Assembly: GCA_036401055.1 (NCBI GenBank) | Contig: DASWWC010000257.1 | Span: forward strand, 1-6,779 | DNA: 6,779 nt | From: Pelomonas sp036401055 | Lineage (GTDB): Bacteria > Pseudomonadota > Gammaproteobacteria > Burkholderiales > Burkholderiaceae_C | Direction of reading: 5' to 3' | Part shown: piece after piece, positions 1-6,779 of the stretch | Numbering within the stretch: position 1 is the first letter of the stretch | Layout of the letters: every line of letters begins with the position of its first letter | The notes under the pieces: model-generated | Told to the model about the DNA's origin: nothing | Seen by the model: only the letters and a program-made list of their open reading frames with translations | Database searches by the model: none | Position numbers and translations under genes: made by a program

Positions 1-635
1 CGGCCTCGGCGGCGTCGGCACCCGCCTCGGCACCAGTCATGCCGGCCGCCGCGCCGTGCGCGCCACTGGCCGCATCGGAGCCGGCCTCCGGCCCGGCCGA
101 GCCGGCTTCCGCTGCGGCATCGTCCGCTGTCGCCGTTTCGGCAGCGTCGGCCGGTGATGCCGGCGAGCCCGCCGTGCCCGACATCCGGCCGCGCCTGGTG
201 GAGCGCACCGACGGCAAGACGCTGCCGCCGCTGCTGGGCGGAGGCAAGCCGGCGGACAAGCCGGCCGAGAAGCCGGTGGAAAAGCCCGCCGACAAGCCCG
301 CCGACAAGCCCGCAGAGAAACCGCCCGAGCTCATCCCCAAGGCCGCCGAGCCGCCGGACCCGCGCCTGACCCGCCTGGCCGAAGCGCCCGGCAAGCAGGC
401 CGTGGCGCTGGTGGGCCCCGCCGGCAGCAAGGCCGATGCCGAGGCCTTGCTGGCCAAGATGAAGGCCGGCCTGGTGGGTGTGCACAGCAACCCCGACGCA
501 CTGCAGGCGGACGTCATCAAGACGCCCGAAGGCTGGCGCGCCACGATCTGGCCCTTCCCCAGCCGCGAGCAGGCCCAGCTCATCAACGCCACGCTGGTGG
601 CGCGCGGGCTGAAGACCAAGGCGGTGAACTTCTAG
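1..635 (+). CDS. SPOR-domain protein, 5' end outside the window
   Basis: The frame is already open at base 3 and ends in TAG at 633-635, so the true start lies to the left. The Met at 39 is probably internal, because the codons before it (Ala/Ser/Pro) continue the same low-complexity composition. Visible order, numbered from that Met: an Ala/Pro/Ser/Glu-rich stretch (1-47), a Lys-Pro repeat (70-95), and a C-terminal domain of about 80 residues (118-196). That domain has the SPOR pattern: a strand (AVALVG), a helix (ADAEALLAKMKAG), then GWRATIWPFPSREQAQ and a final helix plus strand. SPOR domains bind denuded septal peptidoglycan glycans, usually as the periplasmic tail of a membrane-anchored protein. 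The long disordered linker before the domain fits that design, but any anchor would be outside the window. The first SPOR strand is atypical (usually a VQ-G-F pattern), so binding is inferred. SPOR proteins of this type sit beside biotin ligase/pantothenate kinase genes in some Burkholderiales, which is from memory and not visible here. Confidence 0.75.
   Translation, partial: ASAASAPASAPVMPAAAPCAPLAASEPASGPAEPASAAASSAVAVSAASAGDAGEPAVPDIRPRLVERTDGKTLPPLLGGGKPADKPAEKPVEKPADKPADKPAEKPPELIPKAAEPPDPRLTRLAEAPGKQAVALVGPAGSKADAEALLAKMKAGLVGVHSNPDALQADVIKTPEGWRATIWPFPSREQAQLINATLVARGLKTKAVNF
246..323 (+). repeat. 12-bp tandem repeat coding KP[AV][DE]
   Basis: Six consecutive 12-bp units plus a half unit encode Lys-Pro-Ala/Val-Asp/Glu tetrapeptides (KPAD, KPAE, KPVE, KPAD, KPAD, KPAE, KP). 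Units differ mainly at third positions (CCG/CCC, GCG/GCC/GCA, GAC/GAG/GAA), so protein-level selection has kept the repeat while the DNA drifted. Units four and five are identical. The stretch gives a charged, extended proline-rich linker ahead of the SPOR domain. Confidence 0.85.
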
Positions 636-1510
636 CCCAGTCGCTGGGCCAGAAAGTCCAGCAGCAGCCGCAGCGCCAGCGGCTGGTACTGCCGCGACAG
701 GTAGACGCCGTGGATGGCGTGCGACTCGGGCTCGCAGTTCGGCAGCAGGCGCTGCAGCCGCCCGGCGCGCAGGTCATCCTCGACGAGGTAGTCCGGCAGG
801 ATGGCCAGGCCCGCGCCGGCCAGCACGGCGCGGTGCATGACACCCGCGTCGTTGCTCTGCAGCACCGAACGCACCGGCACGCGCAGCCACTGGCCGTCCT
901 GCTGCAGCGTGTAGTCGTTGCGGTTCACGTAGGCGTGGGTCACGCAGCGGTGCTGGCGCAGGTCGTCGGGCGTCGCGAGCGGTGCCGCGCCGGCCAGGTA
1001 GCTGGGCGCCGCGCAGAGCACCGAGCGGAAGCGCCCCAGCGGCCGGGCGACCAGACCCGGGTCGAGCTGGTTGCTGATGCGCACGGCCAGGTCGATGCGC
1101 TCCTCGACGAGATTGACCGCGCGCTCCAGCACCACCAGCTCGACCTCGCAGTCGGCATGCAGCGCGAGGAAGTCGGCCACCACGGCGGCCAGCCGGGCCT
1201 GGGCGAGCGACGCGCTGGCCGTCACGCGCAGCCGGCCGCGCGGCGCGAGCCCCTGCTCGCCGACGGCGGCCTCGGTCTCGCGGACCAGCTCCAGCATCTG
1301 GCGGCAGCGCAGCAGCGCGGCCTCGCCCGCCTCGGTCAGGCTGATGCGCCGGGTGGTGCGCTGCAGCAGGCGTGCGCCCAGCCAGCGCTCGGCGCTCTCC
1401 AGGTAGCGCGAGGCCATGGCGCGCGACATGTCCAGCGCGTCCGCCGCCTGGGTCAGGCTGGCGCGCTCGGCCACTTCCACAAAGACGCGCATAGCCGTCA
1501 GCCTGTCCAT
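632..1510 (-). CDS. LysR-family transcriptional regulator (CrgA-like subgroup)
   Basis: The 292-residue product has the usual LysR length. Residues 1-60 form the winged helix-turn-helix (FVEVAERASLTQAADAL, then MSRAMASRYLESAERWLGARLLQRTTRRISLTEAG). Residues from about 90 form the periplasmic-binding-like effector domain, including RLRVTAS at its start and the conserved AGAGLAILPDYLVEDDL segment near the end. The start is the ATG at 1510-1508, which gives the complete HTH. No clear Shine-Dalgarno precedes it. It is divergent from the MBL-fold gene across 104 bp, the classical layout in which a LysR protein controls its neighbour and itself. Its effector cannot be read from sequence. Its TAG stop shares the palindrome CTAG (632-635) with the stop of the convergent SPOR gene. 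Confidence 0.93.
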   Translation of the reverse strand: MDRLTAMRVFVEVAERASLTQAADALDMSRAMASRYLESAERWLGARLLQRTTRRISLTEAGEAALLRCRQMLELVRETEAAVGEQGLAPRGRLRVTASASLAQARLAAVVADFLALHADCEVELVVLERAVNLVEERIDLAVRISNQLDPGLVARPLGRFRSVLCAAPSYLAGAAPLATPDDLRQHRCVTHAYVNRNDYTLQQDGQWLRVPVRSVLQSNDAGVMHRAVLAGAGLAILPDYLVEDDLRAGRLQRLLPNCEPESHAIHGVYLSRQYQPLALRLLLDFLAQRLG

Positions 1511-1614
1511 GATTTGATCGATATGGTTGACAAACCATCGACTCTAGCGATGTTTATCGATTCAAACGGAGTCAATAGAGTGGCGTCCATCGCAACCTCA
1601 AGACCAGAAACGCC
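1511..1614. promoter_or_regulatory. Divergent LysR/MBL control region
   Basis: This 104-bp stretch is clearly more AT-rich than the coding DNA around it. It carries TTGACA at 1527-1532, a possible -35 for the plus-strand gene. The best -10 is poor: GTTTAT at 1552-1557, three of six matches with a 19-bp spacer, so transcription may need an activator. ATCGA occurs at 1517-1521, 1537-1541 and 1556-1560, spaced 20 and 19 bp, which would put the copies on one face of the helix. A short inverted repeat CGAT-N4-ATCG lies at 1548-1559. No strong Shine-Dalgarno precedes the ATG at 1615. Confidence 0.6.
1523..1538. promoter_or_regulatory. Inverted repeat, candidate LysR operator
   Basis: ATGGTT-GACA-AACCAT is a perfect 6-bp inverted repeat around four bases. 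Flanking TCGA on both sides makes a looser, longer dyad. It covers the TTGACA hexamer at 1527-1532. LysR-type sites are commonly interrupted dyads of the T-N11-A kind; here the equivalent is T-N12-A, so the fit is approximate. Its place between the divergent genes is the main support. Confidence 0.5.
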
Positions 1615-2508
1615 ATGAACTCCCTCCGCACCCTGCGCCGTCTCGCCCTGCCGCTGGCCGCCATGACGCTGCACATGACCGCCGCCCACGCCCAGGCGGG
1701 CGCCACGGCGCCGCTGAACCTGCAGGTCTACAACGCCGACGCCGGCAGCTTCCACGTCAACGCCGTGCTCGTGTCCGGCAAGACCGATGCCGTGCTGCTG
1801 GACACCGGCTTCACGCGCGCCGACGCGCTGCGCATCGCCGGCATGGTGCTGGACAGCAAGAAGACGCTGAAGACCATCTACATCAGCCAGGCCGACCCGG
1901 ACTTCTACTTCGGCATCGGCGTGCTGAAGACCTACTTCCCGCAGGCGCGCGTCGTCGCGACGGCGCCGACACTGAAGAAGATTGAGGCCACGCTGGCGAC
2001 CAAGCTGCAGGTCTGGGGCCCGCGCCTGGGCGCCAACGCGCCGCAGGCCGTGCCGCTGCCCGAGGCGCTGGCCACGCCGGTCATCGAGCTGGAAGGCGAG
2101 AAGCTGGAGATCCGCGGCCTGGACGATGCGCTGGCGCACCGCAGCTATGTGTGGATCCCGTCGCTGCGCACCATCGCCGGCGGCGTCAACGTGTTCGCCG
2201 GCCTGCATGTGTGGACGGCCGACACGCAGACCACGCAGGAACGCGCGGCCTGGAGCGCCAAGCTCGGCACGATGGCCGCGCTGCAGCCGCTGCGCGTCAT
2301 CCCCGGCCACAGCCGCGCCCGTGCGGCGCAGGACGTGACGGCGCTGACCTGGACGCAGGACTACCTGGCCCGCTTCGAGACCGAACTGCCCAAGGCCGCC
2401 AACGCCGCCGCGCTGATCACGACGATGCAGCAGGCCTACCCGGACGCCGGCCTGCCCATCGCGCTGGACATCGGCGCCAAGGTCAACAAGGGCGAGATGA
2501 AGTGGTGA
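1615..2508 (+). CDS. Exported MBL-fold protein with degenerate metal-binding motif
   Basis: The product has 297 residues. Residues 1-26 are a signal peptide: Arg-rich start, hydrophobic core, then AHA before Gln27. It therefore acts in the periplasm or outside the cell. The rest follows the metallo-beta-lactamase fold: strand pair and LLDTGF (61-66, the usual Asp of motif 1), then TIYIS leading into the position of HxHxDH, then GGVNVF (189-194, usually GD-VF) and IPGHS (229-233, the motif 5 His). In place of HxHxDH the protein has QADPDF (92-97), so the first two His and the last His are Gln, Asp and Phe. The Asp of motif 4 also appears to be missing. Normal di-zinc hydrolase chemistry is therefore doubtful. 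It may bind metal in another way, act on an unusual substrate, or serve as a binding protein. A LysR gene lies directly upstream in the opposite direction and probably controls it. The fold call is confident; the function is unknown. Confidence 0.82.
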   Translation: MNSLRTLRRLALPLAAMTLHMTAAHAQAGATAPLNLQVYNADAGSFHVNAVLVSGKTDAVLLDTGFTRADALRIAGMVLDSKKTLKTIYISQADPDFYFGIGVLKTYFPQARVVATAPTLKKIEATLATKLQVWGPRLGANAPQAVPLPEALATPVIELEGEKLEIRGLDDALAHRSYVWIPSLRTIAGGVNVFAGLHVWTADTQTTQERAAWSAKLGTMAALQPLRVIPGHSRARAAQDVTALTWTQDYLARFETELPKAANAAALITTMQQAYPDAGLPIALDIGAKVNKGEMKW

Positions 2509-2514
2509 GCGCGG

Positions 2515-2951
2515 TCAGGCCGCCGGCCGGCGGATGACGAAAGCGCGCTTGTCGCCGGAGTCGAAGCCGCAGCGTTCGTAGAAGGCCCACACGGCGGGGT
2601 CCTTGCGGCTGGTCGTCAGCACGACCTTGTAGGCGCCGACGGCCCAGGCCTGCGCGATGGCATGCCGGATGACGGCCTGGCCGTGCCCCTGGCCGCGGTG
2701 GTCGGCGTGCGTGACGACGTTCTCGATGACGCCGTAGCCGCGCCCGCCGCGCGTCAGGTTGGGAATGACGGCGAGGTTGCAGCTCGCGATGAGTTGGGCC
2801 CCATCGAACACCCCGAAGTAGCGCAACCCCGGGTGTGAGAACACGGCGCGCACCGCCTCTTCGGAAGGCGGCGCGTCGCCGGCGTTCAGGTGCTGATACA
2901 GCTGGATGAGGGCGTCGACATCGCCGACGCCCAGGTCACGCAGGACCGTGT

Positions 2952-2955
<4 letters not shown>
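2515..2955 (-). CDS. GNAT-family N-acetyltransferase
   Basis: The 146-residue product is a single GNAT domain of normal length. Motif A is clear: VIENVVTHADHRGQGHG, with Arg87-Gly-Gln-Gly90-His-Gly92 matching the R/Q-x-x-G-x-G/A pyrophosphate loop for acetyl-CoA. Motif B follows as AVWAFYERCGF (121-131). The acetylated substrate is unknown; small stand-alone GNATs act on amines, amino acids, antibiotics or protein N-termini. The start is GTG at 2955-2953, and there is no ATG-encoded Met anywhere in the frame. The sequence GAGGTGA just before it matches the anti-Shine-Dalgarno well, though close to the start. The gene overlaps the peptidase gene by four bases (GTGA), so translation is probably coupled. 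The stop lies 6 bp from that of the convergent MBL-fold gene. Confidence 0.88.
2520..2533. repeat. 14-bp GC palindrome at a convergent gene end
   Basis: CCGCCGGCCGGCGG is a perfect palindrome, able to form a 5-bp stem with a GGCC loop. It lies inside the last codons of the GNAT gene and 12 bases past the stop of the MBL-fold gene. It could slow RNA polymerase at this convergent junction, but no T-tract follows on either strand and Ala/Pro/Arg codons can produce such sequence by chance. Confidence 0.3.
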
Positions 2956-5081
<2,126 letters not shown>

Positions 5082-5090
5082 CGTGCGAAG

Positions 5091-5094
5091 TCCT
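5091..5094 (-). promoter_or_regulatory. Ribosome-binding site of the peptidase gene
   Basis: On the minus strand AGGA precedes the ATG at 5081 by nine bases. This decides the start at 5081 against the many upstream in-frame starts in the argJ shadow frame. Confidence 0.65.
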
Positions 5095-5105
5095 GGGTTC
5101 AACAG

Positions 5106-5127
5106 AGGGCGGAATTGTCCCCGCCCT
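5106..5127 (-). repeat. 7-bp hairpin in the argJ-peptidase gap
   Basis: AGGGCGG and CCGCCCT form a perfect 7-bp stem around an 8-base loop, 25 bases upstream of the peptidase ATG. No U-tract follows on the minus strand (the next bases read CTGTTG), so a rho-independent terminator is unlikely. It would lie in the 5' leader of the peptidase mRNA and might affect stability or initiation. Confidence 0.4.
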
Positions 5128-5157
5128 TCCAGAGCCGTCCGATGGTCATGCGATGAA

Positions 5158-5182
5158 GCCCTGACAGCACAAACCCCAGGGC
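5158..5182 (-). repeat. 6-bp hairpin just after argJ
   Basis: GCCCTG and CAGGGC pair perfectly around a 13-base loop, starting 9 bases past the argJ stop. It is GC-rich but has no T-tract (the minus strand continues TTCATC). It could be a weak or Rho-assisted 3' end of argJ; the loop is long, so support is modest. Confidence 0.35.
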
Positions 5183-5191
5183 GGGATGTCC

Positions 5192-6421
5192 TCAGCTGCG
5201 GTAGTCGGCGTTGATGGTCACGTAGTCGTGACTGAGATCGCAGGTCCAGACCGTGGCGCTGGCCGTACCGCGGTTCAGGCCCACGCGGATGGTGATCTCG
5301 CTCTGCTTCATGACGCGCTGGCCGTCTTCCTCGCGGTACTCGGGCCGGCGGCCGCCGCGGGTCACCACGTGCACGTCGTCCAGGTGCAGGTCGATGAGCC
5401 CCTGGTCCAGGTCGCCGATGCCGGCGTAACCGACGGCGGCCAGGATGCGGCCCAGGTTGGGGTCGCTGGCGAAGAACGCCGTCTTGACCAGCGGCGAGTG
5501 GGCGATGGCGTAGGCCGCCAGCTTGCACTCGGCCTCGTCGCGGCCGCCCTCGATGGTGATGGCGATGAACTTGGTCGCGCCCTCGCCGTCGCGCACGATG
5601 GCCTGGGCCAGTTCCTGGCTCAGCGAGACCAGCGCGTCGCGCAGCGTCTTCGCGTCGGCGCTGTCCAGCGACGTGATCTCGGCATGCTTCGCCTGGCGGC
5701 TGGCGATCAGCAGGAAGCAGTCGTTGGTGGACGTGTCGCCGTCGATGGTGATGCGGTTGAAGGACGCATCGGCGGCCTCCTTCACCAGCGACTGCAGCAG
5801 CGCGGGCGCGATGTTGGCGTCCGTCGCGACGAAGCCCAGCATGGTCGCCATGTTGGGCCGGATCATGCCGGCGCCCTTGGAGATGCCCGACAGCGTGACC
5901 GGCACGCCGCCGATCGTGACGCGGCGCGACGCGGCCTTGGGCAGCGTGTCCGTCGTCATGATGCCGGCGGCGGCCTCGCCCCAGTTGTCGGCCTTCAAGG
6001 CCGCCAGCGCGCCGGGCAGGCCGGCGGTGATGCGGTCCACCGGCAGCGTCTCCATGATGACGCCGGTGGAGAACGGCAGCACCTGCTGCGGCTGGCAACC
6101 GATCAGGCCGGCCAGCGCCTCGCAGGTCTGGCGCGCACGGGCCAGACCGTCGGCACCGGTGCCGGCGTTGGCGTTGCCGGTGTTGATGAGCAGCGCCCGG
6201 ATGGCGCTCCCGCCGGCCAGGTGCTCGCGACACACCTGCACCGGCGCGGCGCAGAAGCGGTTGGTCGTGAACACACCGGCCACGGCGGCGCCCTCGTCCA
6301 GCGCGATGACGGTCAGGTCGCGCCGGTTGGCCTTGCGCACGCCGGCCATGGTCACGCCAAGGCGCACGCCCGGCACGGGCAACAGGGTGGCGGGATCGGG
6401 GGCGGAGAGATTGACGGGCAT
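5192..6421 (-). CDS. argJ: ArgJ: ornithine acetyltransferase / N-acetylglutamate synthase
   Basis: ArgJ moves the acetyl group from N-acetylornithine to glutamate, closing the acetyl cycle of arginine synthesis in the cytoplasm; bifunctional forms also use acetyl-CoA. The 409-residue product shows the family marks: STGVI (118-122) with the Thr-Gly pair used for the oxyanion, and KGAGMIRPNMATML (182-195). There the precursor cuts itself between Ala192 and Thr193, so that Thr193 becomes the N-terminal nucleophile of the beta chain. ASDPNLGRI (318-326) and the C-terminal YVTINADYRS are also typical. The ATG at 6421 was chosen because the family normally begins close to this point (MPVNLSAPDP, then VPGVRLG). 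An ATG at 6451 and a TTG at 6487 in the same frame would add 10 or 22 unconserved residues. The Shine-Dalgarno is weak. Whether the enzyme is mono- or bifunctional cannot be told from sequence alone. Confidence 0.97.
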   Translation of the reverse strand: MPVNLSAPDPATLLPVPGVRLGVTMAGVRKANRRDLTVIALDEGAAVAGVFTTNRFCAAPVQVCREHLAGGSAIRALLINTGNANAGTGADGLARARQTCEALAGLIGCQPQQVLPFSTGVIMETLPVDRITAGLPGALAALKADNWGEAAAGIMTTDTLPKAASRRVTIGGVPVTLSGISKGAGMIRPNMATMLGFVATDANIAPALLQSLVKEAADASFNRITIDGDTSTNDCFLLIASRQAKHAEITSLDSADAKTLRDALVSLSQELAQAIVRDGEGATKFIAITIEGGRDEAECKLAAYAIAHSPLVKTAFFASDPNLGRILAAVGYAGIGDLDQGLIDLHLDDVHVVTRGGRRPEYREEDGQRVMKQSEITIRVGLNRGTASATVWTCDLSHDYVTINADYRS

Positions 6422-6680
6422 GGCGCGCTCGGTGAGAGGGTGGGAGGCCATCAGGCGTGCCCGAAAGGGCGCTCCAAACGGCCTCAATCTAGGCGCAAAG
6501 CACAGCCGTGGCTGGGGCCACGGCGAGCATTTGCAACGACGAGTGAGGTTGTTTGGGGCGGCAAGGCGGGCATGCTGGATGGCCTTCCGCCCTCTTGGGA
6601 AAGCGGGCGAATTCTAAGAAGCGAAAAAGGCTCCCGAACAGTCCGTGTCAATACTCTGACGCCAAGCTGAAGCCCTGAAG
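6422..6680 (-). promoter_or_regulatory. argJ upstream region with small hairpins
   Basis: No convincing gene was found here. An 82-codon minus-strand frame (6732-6484) has no recognisable protein features. Two hairpins would lie in an argJ leader: GCCGTGGC-N4-GCCACGGC (6505-6524, perfect 8-bp stem) and GCCC-GAAA-GGGC (6459-6470). On the minus strand TTGACA occurs at 6651-6646 with only TTTTTC 17 bp downstream. TAGAAT (6616-6611) is a good -10-like hexamer but 29 bp from that TTGACA and without a good -35 at normal distance. The argJ promoter is thus probably here, yet I cannot fix it. Confidence 0.4.
6505..6524 (-). repeat. Perfect 8-bp hairpin in the argJ leader
   Basis: GCCGTGGC and GCCACGGC flank four bases (TGGG on the plus strand), about 85-105 bases ahead of the argJ start. 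It is stable for its size. On the minus strand it is followed by TGTGCTTTGC, which is not a proper U-tract. Its role is unknown; it may be the end of an upstream transcript or an mRNA leader element. Confidence 0.5.
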
Positions 6681-6714
6681 ACAATGCCCTGCAACGCAAG
6701 TTGCAGGGCATTGT
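6681..6714 (+). repeat. Perfect 15-bp hairpin with GCAA loop before the transposase start
   Basis: ACAATGCCCTGCAAC and GTTGCAGGGCATTGT pair without mismatch around GCAA, a GNRA-type tetraloop on the plus strand. The right arm contains AGGG at 6705-6708, nine bases before the ATG at 6718, which is the only plausible ribosome-binding site of the frame. A transcript entering from the left would hide it in the stem. The structure might also terminate transcription, though the bases after it (TCTATGGG) are a poor U-tract. Confidence 0.85.
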
Positions 6715-6717
6715 TCT

Positions 6718-6779
6718 ATGGGCTACGTGCAAGGACAGAGTCGAGACCAGGGCAGCCTGTTCCCGGTGTCGCTGGACGA
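6718..6779 (+). CDS. Transposase N-terminus, IS1182/IS5-like, cut by window end
   Basis: Twenty full codons are visible from the ATG at 6718, reading MGYVQGQSRDQGSLFPVSLD, with no stop before the edge. The pattern Y-x-x-G-x-(D/S)R-x-Q-x-x-L-F-P-x-x-L-D is what IS1182-family (InsH-type N-terminal domain) transposases show at their start, where it precedes the DDE catalytic region. Only that short stretch supports the call, and neither catalytic residues nor the full length can be seen. The AGGG ribosome-binding site lies in the hairpin just upstream. Confidence 0.7.
   Translation, partial: MGYVQGQSRDQGSLFPVSLD

Larger units (their letters stand above)
6681..6779 (+). mobile_element. Left part of an insertion sequence, IS1182-like; boundary uncertain
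   Basis: The call rests on the transposase-like N-terminus at 6718 and the perfect inverted repeat immediately before it. The exact left end cannot be set, because the matching right terminal repeat and any target duplication are outside the window. It may lie a little to the left of 6681; a CTGAAG direct repeat (6667-6672 and 6675-6680) abuts the hairpin. The element sits in the region upstream of argJ. Confidence 0.5.

Noticed and set aside
246..323. CRISPR-like array
   Set aside because: The units are 12 bp, contiguous, without spacers, and in frame within a coding region.
710..1618. 302-codon plus-strand frame opposite the LysR gene
   Set aside because: Low-complexity antisense shadow. 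The LysR reading has a clear HTH and effector domain.
1498..2310. 270-codon minus-strand frame opposite the MBL-fold gene
   Set aside because: It is antisense to a protein with a signal peptide and MBL-fold motifs. Its own product is His/Arg/Gln/Gly-rich without domains.
5082..6233. N-terminal extension of the peptidase frame upstream to 6233, giving a 1093-residue fusion-like protein
   Set aside because: The added part is Arg/Pro/Gly-rich, has no family features and runs antiphase over argJ. The signal peptide and AGGA at 5081 fix the true start.
5186..6670. 494- and 364-codon plus-strand frames opposite argJ
   Set aside because: They are antisense shadows of the strongly conserved argJ, with no recognisable motif or ribosome-binding site.
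6681..6714. Standard rho-independent terminator
   Set aside because: The stem is strong, but the bases after it form no proper U-tract on either strand, and no plus-strand gene ends just before it. The link to the transposase start explains it better.
6484..6732. 82-codon minus-strand frame upstream of argJ
   Set aside because: It crosses the hairpin and the transposase start, has no recognised motif and no good ribosome-binding site.

Overview
The window is GC-rich DNA with the gene content, codon use and short intergenic gaps of a beta-proteobacterium. I would place it in the Burkholderiales (Rubrivivax/Roseateles-like), from the ArgJ sequence, the alanine/proline-rich SPOR protein and the very high third-position GC. 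The genus is an inference. Most of the window is ordinary chromosome. The exception is the right edge, where an insertion sequence begins.

Left part (1-2508). The window opens inside a plus-strand gene for a SPOR-domain protein with a Lys-Pro tetrapeptide repeat. It ends tail-to-tail with a minus-strand LysR-family regulator, and the two TAG stop codons share one CTAG palindrome. The regulator is divergent from a plus-strand gene for an exported metallo-beta-lactamase-fold protein whose usual metal ligands are mostly replaced. The 104-bp gap between them holds an inverted repeat over a TTGACA hexamer and three ATCGA motifs spaced about two helical turns apart, as expected for a LysR-type control region.

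Middle and right part (2515-6421, all minus strand). Reading along the minus strand, the order is argJ (ornithine acetyltransferase/N-acetylglutamate synthase), an exported prolyl oligopeptidase (S9A) with an intact catalytic triad, and a small GNAT acetyltransferase that starts at GTG. The peptidase and GNAT genes overlap by four bases (GTGA), so they are almost certainly co-translated. A 110-bp gap with two modest hairpins separates argJ from the peptidase. Transcription from argJ into the peptidase is possible but not shown.

Right edge (6422-6779). About 260 bp upstream of argJ contain no convincing gene but several short hairpins. A perfect 15-bp inverted repeat with a GCAA loop follows, and three bases beyond it an ATG opens a plus-strand frame that resembles the N-terminus of IS1182/IS5-type transposases. 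The likely ribosome-binding site of that frame lies inside the right arm of the hairpin. This looks like an arrangement that silences transposase translation from read-through transcripts. I found no wholly new multi-gene system. The best leads are the ligand-poor MBL-fold protein with its LysR control region, and the IS hairpin next to argJ.
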